From: an uncultured Clostridia bacterium | Lineage (GTDB): Bacteria; Bacillota; Clostridia; Christensenellales; Aristaeellaceae | Length of the DNA stretch: 64,000 nt | NCBI GenBank assembly: GCA_947565865.1 | Contig: CANOHT010000006.1 | Location: forward strand, 1-64,000 | Reading direction: 5' to 3' | In this document: one piece after another, positions 38,365-46,898 of the stretch | How positions within the stretch are numbered: position 1 is the first letter of the stretch | How the letters are laid out: the number at the start of each line of letters is the position of its first letter | Notes under the pieces: generated by a model | Databases searched by the model: none | What the model saw: only the letters and a program-made list of their open reading frames with translations | Told to the model about the DNA's origin: nothing | Program-made: the position numbers and the translations under genes

Positions 38365-39078
38365 TTATCGCTCCCTTCTCACGCCATCCAGAAATGCCAG
38401 GGGCGTCATCCCCGTGTGCTTCTTGAAGGCACGGATAAAGCTCTGCGTATCCGCATAGCCCAGGCGCTGGGAAATCTCGCCCACCCGCAGGCACTGGCGG
38501 GTCAGCATGATTTCCGCCGCGCGCATTTTTTCCTGGATCAGGTACTGCTGAAAATTCACACCTTCGCTGTCCTTGAACAGACGGCTCAAATAGCTTGGGC
38601 TGATGTGCAGCTGTGCGGCGGCGTCCTGCAGGGTGGCGGTATCCAGATGCTCCTCCACATAACGGTACAGTTGCCGGACCACCTCATTGTCGCTCCGGGG
38701 CGCGCTGCCCAAGCAGACGGCGGCTTTTCTGAGGGCTTCCAAAAGAACCGAGTTCTTGTCGGACTTGAGCACATACGCCACCGCGCCGTAGTCGATCATC
38801 TGCCGCGCATAGTCGAACACATGGTAGCCGCTGAGAATAATGATCGGCATGACCGGCCACATCTGACGCACCCGGCGTACCAGCTCAATTCCGCTCATGC
38901 CGGGCATTTCAATATCGCAGAGCATGGCGTCAACAGGCTGCGACGCCAGAATACGAAGCGCCTCCTCGCCGGAGCTGGCAGTGGCAGCTACCCGGAACCC
39001 GGCAGCTTCCCAGGGAAAGAAGCGCACATAGCCGCGCAGCATCTCCGTTTCATCGTCAACGACCAGCAAGCGATGCAT
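38365..39078 (-). CDS. YesN-type response regulator (AraC DNA-binding domain)
   Basis: The 237-residue protein starts MHRLLVVDDETEML with a receiver domain (phospho-site Asp in AMLCDIEMPGMSG, Lys in YVLKSDKN) and ends with an AraC/XylS double helix-turn-helix (AAAQLHISPSYLSRLFKDSEG; GEISQRLGYADTQSFIRAFKKHTGMTP). GGAGG lies close to the ATG at 39078. Its stop TAA is followed directly by the kinase ATG. It probably regulates the linked sugar importer. Confidence 0.92.
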   Translation of the reverse strand: MHRLLVVDDETEMLRGYVRFFPWEAAGFRVAATASSGEEALRILASQPVDAMLCDIEMPGMSGIELVRRVRQMWPVMPIIILSGYHVFDYARQMIDYGAVAYVLKSDKNSVLLEALRKAAVCLGSAPRSDNEVVRQLYRYVEEHLDTATLQDAAAQLHISPSYLSRLFKDSEGVNFQQYLIQEKMRAAEIMLTRQCLRVGEISQRLGYADTQSFIRAFKKHTGMTPLAFLDGVRRER

Positions 39079-39137
39079 GGCAATCCCTCCTCCCCGGCTA
39101 CCGTCCATCATACCAGCTTCCAGCCAAAATGCAAGGC

Positions 39138-39518
39138 CTACGCCAGCTGTCCCGCCAGGGGCCAGGCCGGAATAGTTTCCGTGTTCAAGGGCCCGGTATC
39201 TGACGCCTCCTGAATCACATAGACGGTTCGGCCCTCCACCCAGGTGGCGTGCCATAGACCCTTGGGCACACGAATACCTTCTCCGCTCAGAAGCGTATGC
39301 GTAACGCCCACCGTCTCCTCCGATGGCGTCAGGTGGACGCGCAGGCAGCCGCTGACGACCACAAACACCTCGTCTGAAATCAGGTGCCGTTCCAACTTCC
39401 CCGGCGCACCCAACAAAGGAAAGCCCACACTGTCAATCAGCGCGCACTTCCAGCCGCGGCAGACCGTCTCCTGAACCCGACCGACCGTTTCTCCCCGCTC
39501 GTCCACACAAGCAATCAT
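39138..39518 (-). CDS. Cupin-domain protein
   Basis: The 126-residue protein has a small cupin barrel: ERHLISDEVFVVVSGCLRVHLTP and PKGLWHATWVEGRTVYVIQEA. It probably binds a metal or a sugar derivative. Its stop and start overlap the neighbouring genes by a few bases, so it is co-transcribed with the lactonase-like gene upstream and the regulators downstream. The substrate is unknown; a role as sugar isomerase or ligand sensor is inference. Confidence 0.8.
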   Translation of the reverse strand: MIACVDERGETVGRVQETVCRGWKCALIDSVGFPLLGAPGKLERHLISDEVFVVVSGCLRVHLTPSEETVGVTHTLLSGEGIRVPKGLWHATWVEGRTVYVIQEASDTGPLNTETIPAWPLAGQLA

Positions 39519-40477
39519 GATTCGTCCTCCCGATATTCCAGCCAGAGAATATCATTTCCCGAAGCGGTGAAGCGACGCGGCCCCGACGGTATACCCGCGC
39601 CGTCCAGTGCGTCCGCCGCGATCCGCTGGCTCTCCTTGCCCGCGGTATACAGCGTCTCCCCCGGGCCGTCCAGGCAGAAGGTCGTGGGCTCGGCATCCAC
39701 GGGAATCCGCCCAACAGGGGACATGCGCTCCTCCGTCAGGCGGAACACCGCCAGATCGTCCGCCCCCCGGTTGGCGGCATAAAGTACCGGGAGCCTGGGA
39801 TGCAGCTGCAGCTCCGAGCCGCTGTTCTCTCCCCGAAACCCTGGCGGCAGCGTGCTCCGCCAGCCCGTAAGCGCCAGAAAGCCAGCCCGCTCCTCCAGTC
39901 GGCACACGGCGCTGTCCCTGAAGGCCACGCCATAATACACGCCGCCCCGTCGCTTCAGGTGACGGATATCAACGGACATGGGTCTGCGCGCCGCCAGATG
40001 GATCGCGCCCGGCGCATCCAGAACAAACCGTTCCAGCAGGCGGATGTCCGGGTGCGGCACATAAAACGCGCCCTCCCCCTCCTCGGGGCAAATGCAGTGG
40101 GCCGCCTTGCCGGTAAGCCACACCTGGCATCGGCTCTCATGAGGTATGCCGTCCGCATCCAGCGCCCAGGACTGCACCAGGCCGCCGTTGTAGCTGACGC
40201 CAAGGAGCGTCCCCGGCATCAGCCCCAGGTTGCACATCCGCGCACGGGCAAAGGTTGTGTGAAGCCAGCGGGGATTATCCGGCCTGGTCATATCGTAGGT
40301 TTTCACCGCGCCTGCCTGGGTGGCGAGGTACATCCGCCGTCCATCGCCGCTGAAAAGAATCCGCCGGGGGCCTTCATGCACATGCAGCCGTTGGGCCACC
40401 GTGACCGCCGCGCCCTCCGCCCGGTAAATCCAAAGCTGTCCGTCCTCACAGCAGGAGGCATACAACCATCCGCTCAT
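39515..40477 (-). CDS. Lactonase-family beta-propeller protein
   Basis: The 320-residue protein matches 6-phosphogluconolactonase-type propellers (YbhE family) by repeated beta blades: HEGPRRILFSGDGRRMYLATQ, GENSGSELQLHPRLPVLYAANRGADDLAVFRL and VDAEPTTFCLDGPGETLYTAGKES. It would hydrolyse sugar lactones, in keeping with sugar-acid use. Its stop overlaps the cupin start by four bases. Its start is one base from the permease stop. Confidence 0.8.
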   Translation of the reverse strand: MSGWLYASCCEDGQLWIYRAEGAAVTVAQRLHVHEGPRRILFSGDGRRMYLATQAGAVKTYDMTRPDNPRWLHTTFARARMCNLGLMPGTLLGVSYNGGLVQSWALDADGIPHESRCQVWLTGKAAHCICPEEGEGAFYVPHPDIRLLERFVLDAPGAIHLAARRPMSVDIRHLKRRGGVYYGVAFRDSAVCRLEERAGFLALTGWRSTLPPGFRGENSGSELQLHPRLPVLYAANRGADDLAVFRLTEERMSPVGRIPVDAEPTTFCLDGPGETLYTAGKESQRIAADALDGAGIPSGPRRFTASGNDILWLEYREDES

Positions 40478-40478
40478 A

Positions 40479-41336
40479 TCACTTCAGCCCTGTGGTGGCA
40501 ATGCCTTCCACCAGATATTTCTGCGCGATAAAGAACAGCACGAAGGGCGGTATAATGGAGGCCAGGCACATGGAGAACAGCTTGCCCCACGCCACGTTGG
40601 TGGTGATGTCCAGGGACATCTTCAGCCCCAGCGCTATGGTGTACTTGGAGACGGAATTGATGTACAGCATCTGGTTGAAAAAATCGTTCCACGTCCACAT
40701 GAACTGGAAGACGCCGGCGGAAAACATGGCCGGGATGGTCAGGGGAAAAATCACGCGCCACAGAATCTGAAAGCTGCCGCAGCCGTCGATTTTAGCCGCC
40801 TCGTCCAACTCCCGGGGAATGCCCCGAATAAACTGCAGCAGCAGATAGATGAAGAACGCGCCGCCGCCGAAAACGGAGGGAACGATCAGCGGATAGTAGG
40901 TGTCGATCCAGCCCATGCGGGCAAACATCAGGTAGCGGGGGATCATCAACACCGTGGCCGGAAGCATCATGGTAGACAGCATCAGCGTAAAAAATATCCG
41001 TTTGCCCACAAACTCAAACCGAGCGAAGCCATAGGCGATCAGCAGCGCCGACGCCAGGGTAAAGAGCACCACCGGAACGACGACAATAAACGTATTGGCA
41101 AAAAATGTGGTGTAGCCGTACTGTCCCGTACCTTTCCATGCCTGCGCGAAAACCGACCAATCCCAGGCGGCGGGCAGCGCCATGGAGCTGCCGAAGATTT
41201 CCGCGTTGCTCTTGAAGCAGCTGATAAGCAGCCAGAAGAAGGGATAAGTATACACCAGGGTCACCAGTACCATCAGCCCGAACAGCAAAAGCTTTCCCGG
41301 CCGAAAAGCGCGCTTACCCGTTTTCGCAGCCGTCAC
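40479..41336 (-). CDS. Sugar ABC importer permease (MalG-type)
   Basis: The 285-residue protein has six hydrophobic helices and the EAA motif (ELDEAAKIDGCGSFQILWRVIFPLTIP). The ending VEGIATTGLK is typical of carbohydrate permeases. I chose the GTG at 41336, which overlaps the upstream permease stop (GTGA); an upstream frame extension to 41624 is a shadow. It works with the 41333 permease and the 42346 binding protein; the ATPase is encoded elsewhere. Confidence 0.9.
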   Translation of the reverse strand: MTAAKTGKRAFRPGKLLLFGLMVLVTLVYTYPFFWLLISCFKSNAEIFGSSMALPAAWDWSVFAQAWKGTGQYGYTTFFANTFIVVVPVVLFTLASALLIAYGFARFEFVGKRIFFTLMLSTMMLPATVLMIPRYLMFARMGWIDTYYPLIVPSVFGGGAFFIYLLLQFIRGIPRELDEAAKIDGCGSFQILWRVIFPLTIPAMFSAGVFQFMWTWNDFFNQMLYINSVSKYTIALGLKMSLDITTNVAWGKLFSMCLASIIPPFVLFFIAQKYLVEGIATTGLK

Positions 41337-42235
41337 AGGCTCTTCCCCCCATCTTCGTAGAATGTCCATTTGGCGGAGGTGGTGAAGATCAGCATGGTAA
41401 AGATGAGAATCACCGCGAACAGCACCCAGGACATTGCAGAAGCAAAGCCCATCTTCAGCTGCTGGAAGGCCTGCTCGTAAATGAACATAGCAAACAGGTA
41501 GGTCGACTTCAGCGGGCCGCCGCCGGTGACGATAAAGGGCGTGGCAAACTCCTGGAAGGCTGTAATCATCTGCATCATCAGGTTGAAAAGAATCATGGGG
41601 GAAATCATGGGCAGGGTGATGCAAGCAAACTGCCTCATCGGCCCCGCACCATCCATGCGCGCCGCCTCATACAGATGAGCGGGCACCTGCTTGAGCGCGG
41701 CCAGAAAGGTCACCATCGAGGAACCCACCTGCCACATGGGCAGCAGGCACAGGACATAGATGGCGGTGGATTTCTGTCCGATCCATGCCTGCCCCGCGAT
41801 CCCCAGCGCCGCCAGCACCTGGTTGATGAGGCCCTGTTTGTTGAACATCATGCGCCACAGGATGCCGATGGCTACCGAGCCACTCATGATGCTGGGCAGG
41901 TAGATCAGCGAGCGGAACAGGTTAACACCACGGATGCCGTTGTTTAGAATCACCGCCAGCAATAGAGCCATGACCAGCTTCAACGGCACGGCGAAAAGCA
42001 CGAAGGTGACCGTGGCCTGAACGGACTTGGCAAAGTCCTTATGACGGAACAGCGCCGCATAGTTACTGAGTCCGACAAACTTCATTTCGCTGAGAAAGTT
42101 GAAGTCAAAAAAGCTGTAAAAGAAGGAAGCGCAGATCGGATACAGGGTAAAAATCAGAAAGCCGATGATCCAGGGAGCAATATAAGCAAGGCCGATATTG
42201 CCGCCGAACCAGCGGCGCAGCGGCGATGATCCCAT
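41333..42235 (-). CDS. Sugar ABC importer permease (MalF-type)
   Basis: The protein of about 300 residues has six helices and the EAA motif (HLYEAARMDGAGPMRQFACITLPMI). GNIGLAYIAPWIIGFLIFTLYPI is characteristic of the family. An ATG at 42235 has GAGG 9 bases upstream; a GTG at 42250 with AAAGGA upstream is an equally possible start. It pairs with the downstream permease. Confidence 0.9.
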   Translation of the reverse strand: MGSSPLRRWFGGNIGLAYIAPWIIGFLIFTLYPICASFFYSFFDFNFLSEMKFVGLSNYAALFRHKDFAKSVQATVTFVLFAVPLKLVMALLLAVILNNGIRGVNLFRSLIYLPSIMSGSVAIGILWRMMFNKQGLINQVLAALGIAGQAWIGQKSTAIYVLCLLPMWQVGSSMVTFLAALKQVPAHLYEAARMDGAGPMRQFACITLPMISPMILFNLMMQMITAFQEFATPFIVTGGGPLKSTYLFAMFIYEQAFQQLKMGFASAMSWVLFAVILIFTMLIFTTSAKWTFYEDGGKSL

Positions 42236-42345
42236 AACCCGATTCCTCACGTAAACACATCCTTTTCATTGTTGAAGCAGCCGCGCCAGACGCAGGGAGG
42301 GGACAGCGCGCCGCCGTCCCCCCGCATATGCAATCCTGATTGGCG

Positions 42346-43635
42346 TTACTTTCGCAGATCGGCAATGATAGCCATGTACTCGTCCACCAGCTGCTGGGCG
42401 CCCTGTGCGGGCGTCATCTCCTTGAACAGTACAGAATTGGTTATGTCGGCATAGGCCACGCTGAACTCCGTCATGGCGCTGACCAGGCTGGTATACCGGG
42501 AGGACGTCGCGTAGCACAGATCCATGGCCTTGGCGTTGCGCTGATCCACCAAACCGGCTTCCACCAGCACTTGGGTGCCGTTGGTGGTGGGCTGTGAACC
42601 ACGGACAGCCTGCAGCACTGCGATAGCCTCAGGGGCGTTGTAGAAGTAGTTGAGGAAGTCCATGGCCACCTCGGGATGCTCGCACCGTCGGGATACGGCC
42701 AGCATTTGGGTGGGTGTTACCGAGAAGCCGGAATCCTTGGCGTCCTCCGCCACGGGACAGGCTGCCACGTCCAAGTTCATGCCCTCGACCTCAAAGGCGT
42801 AGATGGTCGTGGTCATGGCGTGCATCAAGCCCACGTTGCCCTCCACCCAGCGGGTATTCTCCAGGGCGGTCATGGCAGTAACGGTTTCGTCCACGGGCTG
42901 CATGACGCCCTCGTCCAGCAGGCGGACGAAGTATTCATAGGCCGCGGTCAGGTCTTCCACGGTGAAGCCCAGCTGATAATCGTCGCTCACCCAGGGGCCG
43001 GAGCCATTGCGCTGGAGGGCAAAAAACTTCAGCATGATGCCCACAGGCGTGGAATCATCGCCGCCAAAGCCGCCCAGCAGGTAGGCTTCGGGGTCCTGCT
43101 CATGAACCTTCTTGCCCCACTCCTCAATGGCGTTCCAGGTCCACACGGTATCGGCGGGGATGCCGAAGCGAGCCATGAAGTCGGTATTGACAGCCAGAAT
43201 CTGTCCGCCCATCCCGGTGGGCAGCGCCTGCAATTCGTCGTTCACCGTGCACACGGAGCCCAAATAGTTCTGTTCAAAGCCCGACGTATCGATGATGCGC
43301 TTGTCCAGGTCCGCGAAGATGCCGCCATTGCCCGCCAGGGGCACGAACCACTCCGCAATCATCTGGATGATGTCGGGCTCGGTGCCGCTGGCCAGCATGG
43401 TCGTCAGCTTCTCATAGTAGCCGTCATCCGTGCCGTACATGGCCTCGATTTTCACGTTGGGATGCAGCGCCATGTAATCATTGATGACCTGCAGGGTCGC
43501 CTCATGACGGGCATCGCTTCCCCACCATAGGAAGCGCAGGGTCACAGGCTCGGCTGCCTCCGCCAGCGCGCTCACAACGCCGCCCAAACCGACGCATAAC
43601 GCCAATACAAAGGCCATCATCTTGTGGTTTCTCAT
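42346..43635 (-). CDS. Sugar ABC importer binding protein
   Basis: The protein of 429 residues starts at the ATG at 43635, giving a signal peptide (MRNHKMMAFVLALCVGLGGV...SALAEA). It has the extracellular solute-binding family 1 layout: PVTLRFLWWGSDARHEATLQVINDYMALHP, SGTEPDIIQM and VTPTQMLAVSRRCEHPEVAMDFLNYFY. No convincing lipobox Cys is present. It captures an oligosaccharide outside the cell for the permeases encoded next. Confidence 0.9.
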   Translation of the reverse strand: MRNHKMMAFVLALCVGLGGVVSALAEAAEPVTLRFLWWGSDARHEATLQVINDYMALHPNVKIEAMYGTDDGYYEKLTTMLASGTEPDIIQMIAEWFVPLAGNGGIFADLDKRIIDTSGFEQNYLGSVCTVNDELQALPTGMGGQILAVNTDFMARFGIPADTVWTWNAIEEWGKKVHEQDPEAYLLGGFGGDDSTPVGIMLKFFALQRNGSGPWVSDDYQLGFTVEDLTAAYEYFVRLLDEGVMQPVDETVTAMTALENTRWVEGNVGLMHAMTTTIYAFEVEGMNLDVAACPVAEDAKDSGFSVTPTQMLAVSRRCEHPEVAMDFLNYFYNAPEAIAVLQAVRGSQPTTNGTQVLVEAGLVDQRNAKAMDLCYATSSRYTSLVSAMTEFSVAYADITNSVLFKEMTPAQGAQQLVDEYMAIIADLRK

Positions 43636-43658
43636 GAAACCCACCCCCTTTTTTCTGT

Positions 43659-43687
43659 ATTGTAGCATGGGCACTGATGCGCAGCAA
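43659..43687 (-). promoter_or_regulatory. Promoter of the minus-strand sugar importer operon
   Basis: On the minus strand TTGCTG (43682-43687), a 17-bp spacer and TACAAT (43659-43664), about 24 bases before the binding-protein start. Confidence 0.65.
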
Positions 43688-43792
43688 TCGCATTGTTTGA
43701 CCAAAAACGAGCAATTTTTGTCAGCCTCGTCCAGCCTTCCACCAGATAGCGCAAGCCTCTTGTCCTTCAGTTCGGTTTCGGGGCAAAAACCG

Positions 43793-43831
43793 GCTGAGGA
43801 CGCGGCGCCATCATCAGGCCGCGTCCTCAGC
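43793..43831 (-). terminator. Terminator of the LacI-family regulator gene
   Basis: GCTGAGGACGCGGC / GCCGCGTCCTCAGC with an 11-base loop; on the minus strand CGGTTTTTG follows. Confidence 0.8.
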
Positions 43832-43901
43832 ATCACATAAAAGCGGCGGACAGGACAGGCCTGACGCCGCCGCAACCACTATATAAATAGGAAGGAAAGA
43901 C

Positions 43902-44954
43902 TTAATCCAGCTTGCGGTAGCCCAGCTTTGCGCCGCAGCTTTCCCGCACCACCAAGGTGGCGTCCCGCATGAGGGTAAATGGCTTGGTATGATTTTCCTT
44001 GGCGCTGAGCAGTTCGCGAATGGCGCTGCGGGCATGTTCCTCCGGGTGAAGATCCATGCTGGTCAAGGGCGGATCGGTATAGGGACAGAAAAACTGGTTG
44101 TCGCAGCCGATGATGGCCATGTCCTCCGGCAGCTTCAGCCCCATCTGCTTGAGCTGCTTCATGGCCCCCAGAGCTACCAGATCGTTAAAGGCCACCAGCG
44201 CCGTGGGCCAACGCCTGCGCTCCAGCCCGGATAACAGCCGCAGCACCGCCCGCTCGCCGCTTTCGGCGTCAAAGCCGCCCTCATGATGATATGCCGGGTC
44301 ATCCGGCAGGCCCAAGGCCCGAAGCTCCTCCAGGAAGCCGTGACCCCGGGCGCCCGAGCCTCCCACCTGGGTAGAGCCGCCGATGAACGCGATGCGCTGA
44401 TGGCCCAGGGTGTGCAGATGGCGCACCGCATGGCTGACGCAGCTGACCAGGTCATTGTACAGGCAGATGCACGCCAAATCAGCCCGGGGCGGACAGATGG
44501 CCACGATGGGCATGTACTTCCCCAAGCGGTGAAGAGCCTCGGTCATGCCGGGACGATCCGTTTCCCAAATACCACCCGCGAAGAACGCGCCCTCCAGACG
44601 GCGGCGGATCAACTCATCCACCACGGTGCGCTCGATGGACTCATCGCTGGGCAGCTGGTAAAGCCAGACGGAATAGCCGTTATGGCGAGCCTCGTCATCA
44701 GCGGCGGCGAACAGCTGAGCGAAATAAGGGTTAATGACCTCCGGGAGAATAATGCCGATGGTCTTGTTTTGTCCGTTTTCCAGGTCCTGGGCAATGGCGC
44801 TGGGCGTATAGCCATAGTTGTCGATGACGCGCTGTACCTTCGCCCTTGTGGCCGGGCGCACGCTGGCATGCCCCGCCATTACCCGCGTCACCGTGGCGGT
44901 GGATACGCCTGCCTCCTTGGCAATATCATAAATGGTTACTCGTTTTTGCTCCAT
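43902..44954 (-). CDS. LacI-family transcriptional regulator
   Basis: The 350-residue protein starts at 44954 (MEQKRVTIYDIAKEAGVSTATVTRVMAG, LacI helix-turn-helix plus hinge) and has a periplasmic-binding-like ligand domain (KTIGIILPEVINPYFAQLF ... ALVAFNDLVALGAMK ... IIGCDNQFFCPYTDPPLTSMD). GAGG precedes the ATG; the longer frame to 45113 lacks a start signal. Divergent to the importer and PUL genes, it is their likely repressor, relieved by a sugar. Confidence 0.93.
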   Translation of the reverse strand: MEQKRVTIYDIAKEAGVSTATVTRVMAGHASVRPATRAKVQRVIDNYGYTPSAIAQDLENGQNKTIGIILPEVINPYFAQLFAAADDEARHNGYSVWLYQLPSDESIERTVVDELIRRRLEGAFFAGGIWETDRPGMTEALHRLGKYMPIVAICPPRADLACICLYNDLVSCVSHAVRHLHTLGHQRIAFIGGSTQVGGSGARGHGFLEELRALGLPDDPAYHHEGGFDAESGERAVLRLLSGLERRRWPTALVAFNDLVALGAMKQLKQMGLKLPEDMAIIGCDNQFFCPYTDPPLTSMDLHPEEHARSAIRELLSAKENHTKPFTLMRDATLVVRESCGAKLGYRKLD

Positions 44955-45042
44955 ACTATTGGCCTCTTTCCGCTGGGGATCGGGGAACGGCGCTTGTCCA
45001 GATTCCATCACACAGGCGAAGAAGGGCAAAAGCGCCATAGGC

Positions 45043-45071
45043 ATTATACCGCAATTTGTGCGGAAATACAA
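45043..45071 (-). promoter_or_regulatory. Promoter of the LacI-family gene
   Basis: On the minus strand TTGTAT (45066-45071), a 17-bp spacer and TATAAT (45043-45048). Operator O1 begins at the next base. Confidence 0.75.
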
Positions 45072-45089
45072 GATGTTACCGGTAACATC
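45072..45089. promoter_or_regulatory. LacI-family operator O1
   Basis: GATGTTACCGGTAACATC is a perfect 18-bp palindrome abutting the -35 box of the regulator's own promoter, so autoregulation is likely. It shares its core with O2. Confidence 0.85.
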
Positions 45090-45156
45090 ATTTTGCGACA
45101 AAGCCAGTCTCATTTATGCAATAAAAATTGTTTGGAAGAATTTTTGCATAAAGGGG

Positions 45157-45185
45157 TTGACAGAATATATGGTAATGTATATAAT
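45157..45185 (+). promoter_or_regulatory. Consensus sigma-A promoter of the PUL operon
   Basis: TTGACA (45157-45162), 17-bp spacer, TATAAT (45180-45185): a perfect consensus, so tight repression is needed. It lies between operators O1 and O2. Confidence 0.88.
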
Positions 45186-45244
45186 GTGAATCAAGAAGCG
45201 AGGTGCAATATGGTCGAAATTCGTCCATGATATTGCCCAAGGAT

Positions 45245-45260
45245 ATGTTACCGATAACAT
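45245..45260. promoter_or_regulatory. LacI-family operator O2
   Basis: ATGTTACCGATAACAT differs from the perfect palindrome of O1 at one position. Its centre lies 172 bp from that of O1, downstream of the promoter in the transcribed leader, so a DNA loop or roadblock is possible. Confidence 0.85.
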
Positions 45261-45309
45261 CACCTTGGGCATCCTCGTGAAATCTTACTTTATTCAAGGA
45301 GGAACCGTC

Positions 45310-46560
45310 ATGAAGAAATGGATCGCCCTTCTGCTTGCCCTGACCATGGTAATGAGCCTGTGCGCCTTCGCCGGCGCCGAAGGCACCACCACCCTGACCG
45401 TGGCCTGCTGGGATCTGACCACCACGCCCTACTACGCCGCCATCAAAGACGCCTATGAGGCTTCTCATTCCGGCGTGACCATTGAGTGGGTGGATATGGC
45501 CTCCCAGGATTACAACATCAAGGCTTCCACCATGCTGTCCGGCGGCGACACCACCGACGTGTTCTGCGTCAAGGAGCTGTCCGACATGCAGAACTGGGCC
45601 AAGGAAGGCTTCATCCTGAGCCTGAACGACAAGATCGCTGCCGACGGCGTGGACATGAGCAAGTACGCCGGTATGGACAAGTGCTATGTGCTGGCCGGCA
45701 CCGACGAGTACTATGCCCTGCCCTTCCGCGCCGACTACTGGGTGCTGTTCTACAACAAGACCCTGTTTGACAACGCGGGCGTGGCTTACCCCACCAACGA
45801 CATGACCTGGGATCAGTACGCCGAGCTGGCCAAGCAGATGACCAAGGACGGCGTGTACGGCACCCACTATCACACCTGGCTGAGCGCCGTGGCCAACTGG
45901 GCCGTGTGCGATGGTGTGAACACCCTGGCTGACGGCGAGTACAGCGACCTGGCTTACTTCTATCAGCTGGTGCAGGATCTGGAAGACGCCGGCGTCTGCA
46001 TGACCTATGACGAGCTGAAGTCCTCCAGCCTGCATTACTCCGGCGCCTTCGCGCAGGGCAACATCGCCATGATGCCCATGGGCTACTGGTTCGCCTCCAC
46101 CCTGATCGGCTACATCAAGGACGGCACCGCCAACTTCGATTGGGGCATCACCGCCGTTCCTCACCTGGATGGCGTAGCCGCCGGTTCCTCCTTCGGCTCC
46201 CCCACCGGCATTGCCGTCAACGCCAAGAGCGCCAACGCTGACGCCGCCTGGGATTTCGTGAAGTGGATGTGCTCTGAGGATGGCGCCAAGGCCATCGCCT
46301 CCACCGGCACCCGTCCCGCCTATGTGAGCGAGGAAGTGGCCGCTGTGATGGCCGCCGCCGATGGCTTCCCCACCGACGAGACCACCGCCGCCGCCCTGCT
46401 GCCCACCGCCATCGCCCTGGAGTGGCCCGTTGGTGAAGGCGTAAACGAGATCAAGACCATCGTCAATGAGGAGCACAGCCTCATCATGACCCGCGAGCTG
46501 AGCATCGAAGAGGGCATCGCCGAAATGCAGGAGCGCGCTGCCGAATTCATCGCGAAGTAA
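45310..46560 (+). CDS. Sugar ABC importer binding protein (PUL)
   Basis: The 416-residue protein begins with a signal peptide (MKKWIALLLALTMVMSLCAFAGAEG) and has the family 1 binding-protein layout (TLTVACWDLTTTPYYAAIKDAYEASH; VLFYNKTLFDNAGV; GSPTGIAVNAKSANADAAWDFVKWM). AAGGAGGAA precedes the ATG at 45310. The codon use is very regular, suggesting high expression. A stack of hairpins separates it from the permease genes, which would allow more binding protein than permease to be made. It delivers oligosaccharides for the downstream enzymes. Confidence 0.93.
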   Translation: MKKWIALLLALTMVMSLCAFAGAEGTTTLTVACWDLTTTPYYAAIKDAYEASHSGVTIEWVDMASQDYNIKASTMLSGGDTTDVFCVKELSDMQNWAKEGFILSLNDKIAADGVDMSKYAGMDKCYVLAGTDEYYALPFRADYWVLFYNKTLFDNAGVAYPTNDMTWDQYAELAKQMTKDGVYGTHYHTWLSAVANWAVCDGVNTLADGEYSDLAYFYQLVQDLEDAGVCMTYDELKSSSLHYSGAFAQGNIAMMPMGYWFASTLIGYIKDGTANFDWGITAVPHLDGVAAGSSFGSPTGIAVNAKSANADAAWDFVKWMCSEDGAKAIASTGTRPAYVSEEVAAVMAAADGFPTDETTAAALLPTAIALEWPVGEGVNEIKTIVNEEHSLIMTRELSIEEGIAEMQERAAEFIAK

Positions 46561-46578
46561 GCGTCACTGCTTCACCAT

Positions 46579-46790
46579 CGCCAAAGTGGCCGCGCCGCTT
46601 TGGCGAGTTTGCAGGACTTCTCTGGTCGCCAATGGCTCCCGGCCAGGAAGTCCTGTAAGGAAGCTTTTCGTTCTGAAAAGCGCAAAAAATGACGCGCAGA
46701 GGCTTTGCCCCGTTGCATCGCCCCGAAGGGGCTCGTCAGTTTTTGATGGAAAGTCGAAGGGGCTGCGGCCCCTCCGACGCCACCCAAGAG
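46579..46790. repeat. Stack of hairpins and dispersed elements
   Basis: The 340-base gap after the binding-protein gene holds several inverted repeats in a row. They are CGCCAAAG / CTTTGGCG (46579-46605), CAGGACTTC / GAAGTCCTG (46610-46655), the dispersed 41-bp element at 46654-46694, and AGGGGCTGCGGCCCCT (46756-46771). The order (AAAGTGG hairpin, then the 41-bp element) repeats the typA downstream region. Confidence 0.7.
46654..46694. repeat. Dispersed 41-bp element, copy 2
   Basis: Starts TGTAAGGAAG, ends GACG, with a GCTTTTC / GAAAAGC stem; corresponds to 4894-4934. Confidence 0.6.
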
Positions 46791-46805
46791 TTGTCGATAC
46801 TCTGA

Positions 46806-46835
46806 GGGGAGGAGCGGCTTCGCTCCTCCCCTTTT
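46806..46835 (+). terminator. Hairpin with T-run between binding-protein and permease genes
   Basis: GGGGAGGAGCG / CGCTCCTCCCC followed by TTTT. It probably ends or pauses part of the transcripts after the binding-protein gene, and it protects the upstream mRNA from 3' decay. Confidence 0.75.
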
Positions 46836-46898
46836 CCCGTTCTAACAATCCCCTCACCGCAGCTTCAAAACACCTTACGCCAAAGGGAGGTATACGGT

